Below, piece after piece: positions 1-11,660 of a stretch of DNA of 64,000 bases. The notes beneath the pieces were generated by a model. It made no database searches and was not told the origin of the DNA. It saw only the letters and a list, made by a program, of their open reading frames with translations. The stretch's first letter is position 1. Each line of letters opens with the position of its first letter. A program made the position numbers and the translations under genes. The stretch lies in assembly GCF_048771995.1 (NCBI RefSeq), contig NC_133024.1, positions 4,407,001 through 4,471,000 on the forward strand. Direction: 5' to 3'. Source of the DNA: Taeniopygia guttata. Its lineage: Eukaryota; Chordata; Aves; Passeriformes; Estrildidae.

Positions 1-734
1 TTAAAAATAATTAATTAAATTTTAAAAGGGTATTTCCTGCATGGGACCATGTTCAACCTCCATGTGCTTCTCTAGATCATTGCAATCTTTAGATCATAAG
101 CCTCTCAGCTCGTGCTCATAGCATTACATAATTTATGTAAAAACTTAAGTGGAAAAGGAAGCACTACACTTTACCAATGAGCTTCCCAAAAACCAATAGT
201 AAAATGAAATTGAAGTCCCGGGCTCTATTTCAACCTCTCAAGGACTGTACATTGTTAACAGATCATTTGGTTCCAACACTTTGAGTCTATCATCTTAATC
301 AAGTATACTCGAAGGTCCAAGTCCTGAAACAGGCAGCTGTTTAACAATTAACTTAATAACAAAGACCATCACTCTGCTCACCCCAAAAATCTTCCTTTTG
401 GAAGAAAATGCATTACAAGGACACATCTTGTCAGACAAGCACCAGGTACATTTTCAAAGGAATGGAATTCCTTCCTAATTCACTAAGCAATTCATCTGTC
501 ATAAACACAGCTGCAATTCAGAATACTGATGTCTACTGCCAACCATCTAACAGAACTGAGAAGTTCCATCCTTCTGTGTTAACTTCTACATGAAAACCAA
601 AGAACTTTCCACCAATATAGAACAGCATTCCTAAGGCTCAAGTAACACATTTCATCTGTGCTTTACTTCAGCTCTAAATGTGAAATTCTCTAGAAGACTA
701 AAAATTCATTTTGAAAACAAGAAATTAAATTACA
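1..734. other. AT-rich non-coding stretch, probably PAXBP1 intron
   Basis: No exon was recognised. The sequence is AT-rich and lies downstream of PAXBP1 exon 2 on the minus strand, so it is probably intron 2. I looked for the next conserved PAXBP1 exon and did not find it. The short open frames here resemble no family I know. Confidence 0.5.
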
Positions 735-2064
735 GCACTTCATCTTTTCCACTACAGAAGTTACTATTAGTTTTGCAATTACCATCTGTTGGAGAATTGA
801 CCTCTGTTCTAACTTTTGATTTTTCAAGATCTTCTTTGTATTCCTTCTTCAACTGTTTTACAATCTTTTTGCTGTAACTTGATTTCTTCACTTTGAAAAC
901 TTCTTCTGTTTCTTTAAAAGAGAAATTGGATAACATTACATGAGATCTGTCAGGCATAGTTATTGATTTAATCTCTCAATTTTGTACCTGGAACATCATA
1001 AATGCCATTAAAAAAACATTAACAAATGCCATTGTAGGGTTCTTTCACATCTCTAGTGAAAGTCTAATTATACACCTTCAGTATTTCTATGAAGATTTAA
1101 AATCACAACTCTTAGAAACCAAGTTTCAGTGATTTCAAGAGAATTCCTTCTAAGACAACTCAAAACTGTGAACTGTTCGGACAACAGGCAGTGAGTCCGA
1201 GGAGACCCGTGAACACCAGGCACATCAGATTAAAACCACCTCGTCAGAAAGCCACGGGACAGATGCTCCTCAGCTAACACCGATGGCTCCAGGGGGAGGT
1301 ACAGGCTGCACGTACTCCAGGCATCCAAGGGGCAGCAAATGCAGCACAAGGGACGCACCAGCAACACAAGAGCAACCTGAACCCCTACACCACAGCTAAC
1401 CACGCTGGAAGCACGCTGGCCACGCAGGGGACGGGGGTGGCCCGTGCTCTCAGGGTTCGCCCCGTCTTATGTGATCCCACATCACCCCAGGCCACACAGC
1501 CCTAAAAAATAAACACGGATCCTGCTCGCTTGGAGGGCCGGGAGAGGCCCAGTGCAGGCAGAGCAGCTCCGGTTCTCTCTCACGACCCAAAAGCCAGGCA
1601 ATTATCTCTGCCTCACCCTCCTCCTCGTCCTGGAAGCTGAGCAGGCTGGCCCTCGGCACCTCTTTGTTCTCCCGCGACCGCTTCTTCTCCTTGGGGCGCC
1701 CGGCAGCCGGCAGCCCATTGCCCTGCTGGGGCTGCGGCGGCGGCGGGCGCAGGGCAGCGGGCGCCGCCAGAGCCGCCAGCCCCGCTCGGTCGCCTCCCAT
1801 CAAGCCCAGCCCCAAGCCGAGAGCCGCCCCGTAGCTGGCAGCGCAGGCGAAAGCCGCGGGGCTACCGGGCAGGGCGAGGGGCACGCAGCCGGCGGGCAGC
1901 GGCAGCAGCCCGGCGCCCGGCGGCGCGGAGGCCTCGCTGGGCCCTTCCCCCGCCGCCCCGGCCGCCGGCGCCGGCTCCTGAGGCGGCTCCTCGTCGCGCT
2001 CCTCATCTTCTTCCTCCGAGTCGTTCCGCTTGCGCACGTTCACCCTCCGCGCCTTGCGGAACAT
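735..2064 (-). CDS. PAXBP1: PAXBP1 (GCFC1), first two coding exons only
   Basis: PAX3/7-binding protein 1 is a nuclear protein with a GCF-like domain, linked to spliceosome function and to histone methylation at PAX3/7 targets (family knowledge). Coding exon 1 is 1617-2064 and starts MFRKARRVNVRKRNDSEEE; it carries a proline/alanine/glycine-rich stretch and then KEKKRSRENKEVPRASLLSF. The donor is GTGAGG. Exon 2 starts at 911 after an AG acceptor and reads EEVFKVKKSSYSKKIVK, the next conserved block of the family; its 3' end is uncertain (about 735-780). The 705-bp intron shows this is not a retrocopy. The rest of the gene is not visible to the left. PAXBP1 does not belong to the RNF121-NUMA1-FOLR neighbourhood, so the joint deserves checking. 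Confidence 0.85.
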
Positions 2065-2320
2065 CCCGCCACGCACCCCCCGGCCGCCCCGCCAGGCCCC
2101 GGCGCCCCCCGCTCCGGCCGCCCCGCGCTGCGGCCCAGGCCCGGCCCCGCGAGCATGGCCGCGCCGCCCGCAGCGCCCCCTGCCGCCCGCTCCGCCACCG
2201 CCGGGCGGGACCGCGGCACGGCGCCTGCGCGGAGCGGCGGCTCGAGCGGCCCGGCCCGCCCCCGCTGCCTCCCCTCACGGCCGGCGCCATCTTGTGCCGG
2301 CACCGGGGTGTGGGGGGGGG
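1650..2320. promoter_or_regulatory. CpG island of PAXBP1
   Basis: A dense GC and CpG stretch covers coding exon 1 and about 250 bp upstream of the PAXBP1 ATG (2064). It ends abruptly just before a solo LTR. On the minus strand the block just upstream of the ATG contains a CGGCCATGCTCGCGGGGCC-like stretch but no TATA box. A housekeeping-type promoter is inferred. The open frames on both strands here are composition artefacts. Confidence 0.6.
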
Positions 2321-2343
2321 TGATGAGAGTATAAAGTGACTTA

Positions 2344-2933
2344 CGTGAAAAACGCCGATCACTCGGTTTTTAAAAGTTTAATAATAATAAAATGGTTATA
2401 AAAGTAGTAATACAATTAGAGTAATAAAGTTTAGAGTTAGGACAATTACAAGACAATAAAAAGCAAAGAATTATGGATGTCCGGATGCTCTCGGACACTA
2501 AGTCACGAAAAGCATCCCTTGCGAACAAAGGAATAACTTTAAAAGCAATAGCCTGTTGCATATTCATATATCCTTCATGGTTATGCATACATTCTATTTA
2601 AAACAAGAACTCTGTCTGTTGTATGTCAACTGTTACCTTTAATCCCCAAGGTGTTTTCGAGTCTGAGCAAGGCCTGAAGAAATTAGCTTCTTCTGATAAG
2701 AAAACCATAAATTCCTTTTCTTTGGAAGATTAGGTGTTCCTCGAAGCGAGTATCTCATCCCTAAAAAAAAAACCCTACATACATAGTCTCTATTTTAACA
2801 TCATGTTGTGACCTAAAACTACATTTATCACACTACTTAAGAGAATTAATACAGCATAACTTTCTAACATTACACATATAATGCTCATTGTAACATTTGT
2901 GAAAAGCCAATCATAAAATATGCATTTTTCACA
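2344..2933 (-). mobile_element. Solo LTR (fossil), minus orientation, 4-bp target duplication
   Basis: About 590 bp whose ends form the short inverted repeat TGTGAAAAA...TTTTTCACA (first base altered here). It is flanked by the direct 4-bp repeat CTTA (2340-2343 and 2934-2937), which fits retroviral integration. The same family lies in the opposite direction at 3032-3653. No internal viral genes lie beside it, so it is a solo LTR. The 4-bp duplication favours a class I (gammaretrovirus-like) family; orientation is inferred from likeness to passerine LTRs. Confidence 0.7.
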
Positions 2934-3031
2934 CTTATATTAAAGAAAAGGTTCATCATGTGAGATGAGTGTGTTGTATAAAATTTGTTTTATTATACCA
3001 GACGTAGATGGCATTTTGGAGACGTTGCTCT

Positions 3032-3653
3032 TGTGAAAAAATGCATATTTTATGATTGGCTTTTCACAAATGTTACAATGAGCATTATATGTGTAATGTT
3101 AGAAAGTTATGCTGTATTGATTCTCTTAAGTAGTGTGATAAATGTAGTTTTAGGTTACAACATAATGTTAAAATAGAATTCTGCGATATTTGTTACAAGC
3201 TCAAGCGAAAAGATGAGATAATCAAGAAACTCTTCACACAGAGATGTCAGCGAAGGGGGCCCATAAAAAGTTACTGCCTCCTTATCAGGAAAGACAAACA
3301 TTCTTCCACCTTCTCTACATCTTTTTGGAACCACCAAGATTAAGGAGCAGAAATTGACAAAAACCATAAAAGTTCTTAATTTGCAAGGAATTTATGCATC
3401 ATGTATGAGATATATGAATATGTAACAAGTGTATTGTTTTAAGGTTATTCCTTTGTTCACAAGACATGCTTTTCATTAGTGTCCTCATTAGTGTCCGAGA
3501 GCATCTGGACATCTGTAATTCTGTGCTGTTTGTTGTCATGTAATTGTCCTAATTCTAAATTTTATTACTCTAATTGTATTACTATTTTTATAACCATTTT
3601 ATTATTATTAAACTTTTAAAATTTTAAAAACCAAGTGATTGGCGTTTTTCACA
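3032..3653 (+). mobile_element. Solo LTR (fossil), same family, plus orientation
   Basis: About 620 bp bounded by TGTGAAAAA and GTTTTTCACA and flanked by the direct repeat CTCT (3028-3031 and 3654-3657). Its first 145 bp match the reverse complement of the LTR at 2344-2933 almost base for base, and the last 250 bp also align. Separate target duplications show two independent insertions about 100 bp apart. Confidence 0.7.
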
Positions 3654-5502
3654 CTCTGGAAAAATTCCGTGAGCTTCTAATGCAATATTTCTGTAGCGCA
3701 AATCCCTATAAAATAGAATTGGTAGCAGGTTTTTGGTATCCTCTGGGGCAGAATGGGGGCGTTGGGAAGCCACCACAATATCTGAGCTGTGGATCTCTGT
3801 AGTTGAGGATTTTTTCCTGGAAACAGCAAACTGCAGTGCTTACTTGGGCACTGGAATAAAATGTCTTTTGCACCAGCCATATTCACAACACTACAGTGGC
3901 AAAAGTAGCTAGAAATTTAATTTGCTGTGCTAGAAAGCCCATGGATTTATTAAGTTCATTTTTTCCCAACAAGGCCAGAATACATACATCCTCAGCTACT
4001 ACTGCATGTGTGAATTTTTGGACACTACTGTCATGGTAGTGGGGAATTACTGTGATTTCAGCACATTTTTTACCAGAGGGCAGCTGATCTTTGCTGAAGA
4101 TCATCTAGGTTTCATTTTTCCAGATTTTGGCGGAAGCCTTGGTAACATTTAGAAATCAATATATTTGTATGTACCAGCTCCTTTTTTTTAATTTATTTTT
4201 TTTTTAACACAACACTCTCCTATGTAGGATTGTGAATTGCTAGTTTGTGAAGGCAAGGTTAGTTCTCTTGCACAAACAGCTGGATAAAGGAGTTCCTGGG
4301 CAGATGACATGAATTATTTGCCTGTGTCTGTAATAGACAGTCATGAGAGATATCACTGGAAATATTTGTAATTTGGAGAAAAAGGCTTATGGTTCATTGC
4401 CAAGGGGCTGACGAAGGGAACAATGTCTGTACAACAGCTGATTCAATTGTTCTCTGGCTGAGTTAAATGGAGTTCGGTACCCAGCTTGCAATAACCAGTG
4501 TGCTTAAATCTATTTGCAATTGCAAATAGACCCCATTAATTCCATCATTAGCACATGGCTGATTTCAGTGGGAAAGGTCACAGTAATGGGGGGTGGGAAT
4601 GTATTTAAGTCTTCTGAAAAATTAAGTTTTGCTTTCTAGCAAAACTGCTCCATCATTGATTACAGTTGTATCAATATGACTATTTAAAATAGAAATAGTC
4701 TTTCTTTAAAATTGCAGCAGCTTCACTTCCTCAGAGTTTCTCTGGCTTCTCAGAATCTTGATAGCCATTCCCTTAAGTGCACAGAGAATCATGGAATCCC
4801 AGATTGGTTTGGGTTGGAAGTGCTCTTAAAGACAACCCAGTTCCATCCCCCCTGCCATGGGCAAGGACACCTTCCACTAGACCAGTGAGATTATTTGCAA
4901 GAACTCATAAGCAGCCTCACAAGGAAATGCAGTAGGACTACACTAAAAAAATCATGAGGCAACGTCCTGTGGAGCAAAGGCACTCTAGTAGGGCTCATGT
5001 AAGGAACAAAGACTAAGATTTGCTGTGATTCAAATGAAAAGATATTTGCTGTTTTTTCAAATATAATGCCTGGTCTTTACATGCTCCAGGTCCCTCTGGG
5101 AACGGCCAATACTGGTACCACAGTAAGAACATTTAGCCAAAGTCAGGAGGAGTTAGGGTGCCTTTTTTTTTCCTGGATATCCAGGCATTTTTTTTTCCTA
5201 GCAAACAGCACACCTGTCCAAGTAATGAGCTAATAGCTTTTCCTTGAGAAGGCTGTGGGAAATCATGTCACCTTTTGAGTTACCTGAGACTTTTCCTCAT
5301 TCTTTGTCTCTAGATTTGCCCAGCCATACAATAAAGGAGATTCTCCTTAGCCCTTGTTTTGTGGTTAATGTATTTATAGAAACATTTGTTTTATTGTCTT
5401 TTACAGCAGTAGCCAGATGGGCTTCCCTTCTTCTCATTTTCTCTCTGCCTCATTACATCCTTGTTGGTTTCCTGACTTGCTGCCCCTTCTTCCAAATGTT
5501 AC
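3654..5502. other. Intergenic, no gene seen
   Basis: AT-rich sequence with poly-T runs. Apart from one short CR1 fragment I recognise nothing. The open frames at 3677-4104 and 5244-5627 look like chance; the last overlaps the start of the next LTR. Confidence 0.6.
4785..4885 (-). mobile_element. CR1 LINE 3' fragment
   Basis: Contains the minus-strand CR1 3' signature: a GAATCATGGAATCC start, the GGTTTGGGTTGGAAGTG block, then CTGCCATGGGCAAGGACACC and CCACTAGACCAG. Strongly 5' truncated, as usual for CR1. Confidence 0.85.
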
Positions 5503-7250
5503 TGTGGGAACCCAGGGCAGGGGGAATATCCTTGTCTGCCCTGGGGTGCTCTGACTCTGACTTTGACCCTCATTTATGGAGAAGGCCTCCTAAGCCTCAA
5601 AGTAAACTAGAGACCATAAAAATGTGAAATAGATTGTAGAAATTGTAGAGAGTAGTTTAGTATGTCACATGGGTGAGAAATTTAGATTTTAGGATTTTTA
5701 ACATACTGTAGCTAGGCACAAGATGGAGGGTACAGGGTGTTGTCTTAAGTTCCATTCTTCTTCCTTCTTTTTCTTGGGTTTGGGTGGTGTCTTGTAATTG
5801 GGCAGAAAAATCCGCATTGTGGGTCTTTAAGGGTCAGCTATTGGGTTATAAAGGGAAATAATCTAGGTGCCACTTCTTAATTGGGTAGTTTAGTTTTTGA
5901 TTAGACTTAAAAGACCTTGTAGCATGAGTTTGTTGGCCATTTTTGTGCTGTTTTCGGGCATGCAAGGTCTGGGTGCGGACAGTGTGCTGAAGTCTTGATA
6001 AGATAACAGTAAAACAAGAACCTGAAGACCAAAAAAGTCCTGTGGGTCTGCTTTTCCTGGCACAGAACTGCTTCAGGAGGGTCTCCCCCTGCCAGGGGAG
6101 CCCCCGGGGATTTGGCCAACGTGGGACCCACAAACGCACAACTGGTGCCCCACTGTGAGGAAAATCCAGCTCTTCACAGATCACCCCACGAAGTCCCTGG
6201 AAGAGAGCCAGAGGTGAAAAGACTCAGCCATTCAACATCTCAGGTCCTGGTGGCCACAGGAGTCACATCCCAATCTCTGCTGGATGAATCTCAAGAGCTG
6301 AACTCCAAATTCGGTAAGCCCTGAAGGTGACAAAAATGAGAGGGAATCTTGCCAAAAGTGATTTGGACACGCCCCAAAAATTAGAATCCCTTGTGAAACA
6401 GCACTAATTAAAAGTGGACAAAAAGGATTTTGAAAATTTATTGCTTTGGGCAAAGGAAAATTACCCATTTCTTAAAGAGAAAGATTTATTTCAACCCTGG
6501 TTTTGGGCAGATGATATCAAGCTATATGAGGACGTGGTAGCCCACGATCCAAATGCAGCAGCGTTGTTTGCGGCTTCTAGAGCGCTCTATCAAGTTACAT
6601 ATGATGCAAAATATTTGCAAACTGCTACATATCACAAAAAATAATCCTCAGACACCCGAGAGTTTTTCCCCCGGGGGAAGAAGAGCAGGAGTCTGCCGTC
6701 CCAGAAATAAAGGAAATGGACCCCGAAACACAGCGGCTTCCACGTTTAAAATTACTTATGGTAAAGATGATGAAGAGGACATGTCTTTTTATGAATTTCT
6801 TACATCTCTGTGTATCCCTGAGGTGGGAGAAGGGGGGTTGGAGGGGCCATTCCGTTCCACTTTCCCCGCCCTGGTCCCAACTCTCGGAGGTGTCACCAGC
6901 GCCCAAGGCGCTCGTGGCAACGCCTTCGGCTGCCAACCTCCAAAAAAGACAGCACAGGATGTACAGAATCGTCCACGATCAATTGAGGCCCTCAAAGCGT
7001 GCCTTGCAGAAGAAGAGCAAGACACAATAGTCATCATTCCAGGAAAAATTGACTTGTCAAGCCAAGGCATAACACAATTGGACAGGACATCAGCACTCAA
7101 GCCATGGAGGATCAACAACAATTTCCTGCATCACAGGAGGGCAGCGACACGAATGTTATCTCCATCACAGCAGGATAAGGCATTCCTATTTCATCCAAAG
7201 AGACACCTGGCTTCTGGACATCAACAGACACTTCCCCAGGACATTGGCTG
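5503..7250 (+). mobile_element. ERVK-like provirus relic: 5' LTR, primer site, gag remnant
   Basis: A fossil. An LTR-like stretch of about 600 bp starts at TGTGGGAACCCAGGGCAG (5503). Near 6112-6130 a sequence close to a lysine-tRNA primer binding site follows (TTGGCCAACGTGGGAC). A gag-like region starts near 6414, with a matrix-type N-terminus (acidic and aromatic, LLLWAKENYPFL). It is degraded, with several breaks; pol, env and a 3' LTR are not seen. Class II (betaretrovirus/ERVK-like) is inferred from the primer site and matrix likeness. Age cannot be judged without the second LTR. Confidence 0.65.
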
Positions 7251-8035
7251 AGCTTTTGCTGAGTGGCAGCTGTGGTGTCAGGATGCAGCTGTGTGTGGGG
7301 TCTGTGGGAGGCTCTCCCAGGGATGGAGGCTGGAATTAACCAGGCTAGGGGGTGCTCCACTACTTGCCTTCTTCTGGCTCCTAAGAGTCACTGTGGGACT
7401 GGGGTGTCCCCAGGGGGCTCCTGTGGCTCCCTGGCTGAGGGCAGCTCATAGGGGCTGCATCTGCAGGCTTCTCCATCCCCCCCCATCCCTATCCCTCCCA
7501 CATTCTGGGCATCCTGAAGTGTGATGCCCATAGCCCAGAGGGGTTTGGGATCTGTTCCCCAGCCTGTCCCACAGCCCAGGGGGGTTGCAGCCCCCACAAG
7601 CACATGTGGGAGCCAGAAGGGGACTGGGACACAAGAGCAGGGCCCCTGCCAGCACAGGATGGTTACGGTGGCCGCCTCATGGAGCAGCAACAGATGGGAC
7701 TCAGCAATGCCATGCTGAGAAACAGCCCCAATCCCCCCAGGTGCAGAGAGGGATGTGATGGCCCCGTCTTCCATGGTGCCTGCACCCCACGGCTTCTCCA
7801 CCCACCCTCTCCTCCAGGGCAGGGCACGGCCATTGCACCAGGTATTCCCTGGGCAGAAATGAGACTGACTGTAGCTCTCGAGCCCTTCACCAGGCAGGAA
7901 GGGGGTGAGGAATGGATCCTGCCCTTCACGGGCACCAGGGCTACCTCCTCTCCCTCCCTCCTCATCCCACAGGTGCCCTCTACACCCTTGGGCAGCACCA
8001 TCCCCAGGATGCAGGTGACACTGGGCAGCCTTGAT
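7251..8035. other. Intergenic between ERV relic and IL18BP 3' end
   Basis: GC-richer sequence with no recognisable gene. Several open frames of 60-140 codons exist on both strands, but none has a conserved motif, and they overlap each other. The IL18BP 3' UTR probably ends at the right margin. Confidence 0.5.
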
Positions 8036-8039
8036 GTAC

Positions 8040-8045
8040 TTTAAT
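8040..8045 (-). terminator. Probable IL18BP polyadenylation signal ATTAAA
   Basis: The minus strand reads ATTAAA about 250 bp downstream of the IL18BP stop codon. It is the only good hexamer in the expected range. It is a variant signal, so only moderately sure. Confidence 0.45.
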
Positions 8046-8291
8046 AAACTCTAGGGTCTCAGATCCAGCTATGGGAAGAGCTGGTTCCAGCCCAGGCAGT
8101 GCTCCTGACTCAGCTTGGGACACCAGGACCCCACTCACAGTAGGGCCAGCACAGGGCAATGCAGTTCCCAAAGCAGGTCACAGAGACGAGCCTCACGGGA
8201 GGTATCACATGTAGATGCAGCGGTGTGGGGCTGTCAGAGCAGGGAGCTGCACTGCAGGGTGCTCACCCAGCACAGCAGTTGTTCCCCCATC

Positions 8292-9261
8292 TCAGCCCAA
8301 GCCCCCACTCTTCCCAGTGACAGGGGCCAGTGCTTGGGACGGCCATCGCACCTCCCTGGTGTCGACACCAAGGGGACTGAGCACCACGCAGGTGAAGTTG
8401 GTGTGCAGGTGCTGGTTGTCGAAGGAGCTGAAGTGCAGGTCACGGCGCAGCACCGAGCCCGAGCCCTGCTGCTCCTCTCTGTGGACCCAGCGGGGACCGG
8501 TCAGTGCCCTCTCCACATGGGCAGAGCCCTGTCCCAGCCAGGGCTGCCCCACTGTCACTGCCCCCCTGTCCCCATACTCACTGCACTGTCCCCTCACGCA
8601 CAGCCCCGTCCGGGTGCAGGCTCTCCACGAAGGAGCTGTTCTCCAGCCAGTAGAGCAGCGTCAACTCTGGAAGCTCACTCAGTGCTTCACATGACACAGT
8701 CACACTCTCACCTGCAGCCGCAGGGGGTGTGAAAGTCGGGGGGTTCAAGGATCTCCAGTGCCCCCCAGGCACAGACACAGCCCCCCTCCCTAACTAAGGG
8801 GAACATTCCCCCACCTCATCAGCACCCCAAAATCTTGGCTGTGGGTGGAGGATTCACCTTGTGTCTGCTGGAGGCTGGCAAAGGAGCTGACCCCCACTGC
8901 AGCCTCCTCACCCTTAGGCCCTGCCAGGGTCTCTCACCTGGGCGAGGAAGCTCTGCTGGCATCTGCAGGATGGTGATGCTGGGTGGCTGCAAGGCCATGG
9001 CACCTGGGGGAACAGAGAGGGGTGAGGTGGGAGGTCGAGAGTGACCCTGAGATCACACAGTTTTAGTGGGTGAGGAGGCAGGGTCCCACAAAGGGATACA
9101 GGCACTGCTCATCCCCAGAGCCCTGAACAGGACTTTTGAGGGGCACAGAGCCCAGGCTTGACCTTAGGCTCCCCGACCCCCCAGTAGCCCCCACTTACCT
9201 GTGCAGCAAGCAGCCAAGCCCCAGCAGAGCAGGAGGATCCAGGCAGGGCTTCCCAGGGGCT
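8292..9261 (-). CDS. IL18BP: Interleukin-18 binding protein, start exon unresolved
   Basis: A secreted decoy receptor that binds IL-18 and limits interferon-gamma responses. Four exons link in phase with GT-AG sites: 9199-9261 (signal peptide core, AWILLLCWGLAACC), 8938-9003 (ITILQMPAELPRP), 8582-8711 (GESVTVSCEA...LLYWLENSSFVE) and 8478-8292 (LHTNFTCVVLSP, then TGA at 8292-8294). VTVSC, LLYW and NFTCVV are the paired cysteines and core tryptophan of the single Ig domain and match mammalian IL18BP. The hydrophobic signal reads only in the frame lacking an upstream in-frame ATG in its own exon, so the initiator must lie in a 5' exon I could not fix. About 148 residues are visible, somewhat shorter than human. 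It lies just downstream of RNF121 on the same strand, as in human. Confidence 0.85.
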
Positions 9262-9479
9262 CTGCAGACAAAAACGGAGCTCAGTGCTGGGCACACAGGG
9301 ATGCTTGGGATGGTTCCCCCAGCATCCCTGAATCTGGGATGGTCCCGTCCTTTCAGCATCCTCCCAGCTGGCCATGGTATCTCTAGGACTACCCAAGTCG
9401 ATGATCCCGTACCCTCGTATCCGCCCAGCACCCCCCGAGTGTGGGATACCCCATACCCCCCAGCATCCTCCTCCCGGGG

Positions 9480-9680
9480 TCACTCAAGTCGCGGCTGGTG
9501 CTCCCTAAGGCTGTCCGCCCAGCGCTCCGGTACGTACGGAGAGCGGCGGCGCTCGGGACCGCGGCGCTTTAAGCGGCGGCCCGGGGCGGGGCGGGGCGGG
9601 AGGCAGCGCTGTGATTCACCGGGAGCCGCCCTCGGTCCCGACGACGTGGCCCGACGCCACTGCACGACTGTGTGTCGATG
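9480..9680 (-). promoter_or_regulatory. CpG-rich promoter and likely untranslated first exon of IL18BP
   Basis: A short GC-rich block contains repeated GGGGCGGGGC (Sp1-type) boxes at 9582-9602. A strong donor-like CTCTCC|GTACGT on the minus strand near 9540 could end a first exon that splices to 9261. No ATG in the required frame was found in it. Confidence 0.45.
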
Positions 9681-9681
9681 G

Positions 9682-11660
9682 GTCCTGTCCCGACATGTCC
9701 CGAGCCCCCTGAACGTGCCTTGTGTCCCCTGTGCTCTGTGTCGCCTGCACCTGGGGATACACAGCCCTCAGGCGCTCCCATGATCGGCATCCCCCCACCC
9801 CTGGGGGAGCACCCATGGGCTCGACAGGGATGGAGGAGTGGAGCCCAGCTGGGGCCCCCAGGGTCTAGCACAGGATTCTGAACATGCTTTTGCTCCCCGA
9901 TGCTTTGGCATCAGGGACAAGGCAGGGGTCTGCACAGGGTGAAGCCCCCAGGAGACTGAGTGAGCCTGGGTGTTGGCCCATGGGTGTCCCAGCTGGTGGA
10001 GGACAACAGCTTTGCAGAGAAAAATCCCCAGAGCTTTAGTTCTTGGCTGCAAGAAGCCGTCTCCTGTGTCCCACAGCAGCCCCTTGACAGCAGATGTGGT
10101 TTCAACAACCCACTGGTTACAAAACCAGGGGCGAGGCCCCACACCCCACTCCCCAGCAGCGTCAAGGCTGGGAGCCAGTGCAGGTACAGCAACAGGGCAG
10201 AAGTAGCCACCCGAGTCACAGGTCCTGGCAAGTCTTGGAAAAAAGTCCCTAAACTCCCAGTGAGTTTTGTTATACATTCCCAGCAGAGAAGGAAGGTGGC
10301 AGGAACAGGAGTGTTATTTTGGAGACCTGGCAAGTGCAATACTTCCCAGCAGTGGCTGTGTCCTCCTCACAGCAATCCCTTCTGTCAACTGGGCAGTGAC
10401 AAATCACAGGCAGCTCCCAGGGCAGCACCCAGCTCCTCTGCCACCTTCCTGCTCCCACCAATACCAATCAGTTTAGCTCTGGATACTGCTGGGTGAAAGA
10501 GGTGGACAGGGAATGCAGATGGCTGCTTAGTCATCATCCACCCAATAGCCTTCCCCTAGGAGCAATGAAAGGAGGAACCTTCCATGCCCCATGCAACAAG
10601 GAAGATGATCAAGAAAAACCCAGGGCCACTCCATTTCCAGGGCTCTTATTTTGGTGTTTGGCACAACACTGTAATGTGGTTTCACCCAAAAGAAAACTCA
10701 GAGGACGCAGCACAGTGCTGGGGCTCCCCAGGGGGAACACAGCCCACGCAGCACCCACAGCCATACCACTTCCCAAATCCCGAGCCAGAAGCTGCCTTGC
10801 AGCCCTCCACCAGACCCCAGTGCCCTCAGGGAATATGACTCAAGTCTCCACATGCCAAAATCCCACCACTGGCCCTGGGACTGGGAACTCTGCCCCCACC
10901 CATTAGCAAAACTTGAGCCCAAGGCCACTTGCCCCAGCAGGATTTGGCATGGCTTCTCTACCCGCAAAGTCAGGAGCATGTCATGGAGTAATGCTGGGGC
11001 AGGGAAACGCCAGCACCAGCCCAACCTTCACTCCATCCCTTTTATTCCAGTGCCAAGTGAGGGTGGATTTACGCAGTGAGGGCAGACCTGCCCCTGGGGC
11101 AGGGGCACCTGCTCTTGGCTGCTCGTGATGTACCATTACTGTCACCCAAAAGGGCGCAGAGAGGAACAGCACTGGCCCCACTCCATGCCTTGGCTGACCC
11201 CCCCGAGCAGTCAGGGGACACCGCTGGACTCCAGGGAGGAACACAGAAAATTTGGGAGCGTATAAAAGAGTCCCCCAAGGCAGAGCCCACCATCACCACG
11301 CTGGAGAGCAGCCTGGTTCCTGCTGGCATACTCATGGTGCCCAGAGCAGACCTGGCAGCCGGGGGTCGCCAGGTGACCTTCCATCCTCTTTTTCAGGGCA
11401 CTGGGCTCCAGCCTCTCCTCCTCAGCCCCCATGTCCCATCCTCGCTGCCAGCAAGGCTGCTCCAGGGTGCTGGCACTGGGAGCTGACAAAGCCTTGGCCC
11501 TTCTTGCCATGGCCTCCCCCGACAGAGTGGCAGGAAGGAGCTGGAGAACAGCCCTCAGCCCAAAGCTCAGCCCAGCAGGGCACTGCACAGGGCTGCAGAG
11601 GGACAGGGAAAGGGGACAAGCATCTCTTTTTGGCTGCAATAGAAAGTTTTAAATATGCTC
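9682..11660. other. Intergenic between RNF121 3' end and IL18BP promoter
   Basis: About 2 kb with no gene I recognise. Open frames up to 178 codons occur on both strands, but none shows conserved motifs or splice-linked partners. The RNF121 3' UTR probably occupies the right end. No repeat family stands out. Confidence 0.5.

Noticed and set aside
735-2064. PAXBP1 as a processed retrocopy
   Set aside because: The exons are separated by an intron with proper donor and acceptor, and a CpG promoter is present.
2344-3653. A single foldback DNA transposon with very long inverted repeats
   Set aside because: Each half has its own TG...CA-type ends and its own 4-bp target duplication, so these are two solo LTRs.
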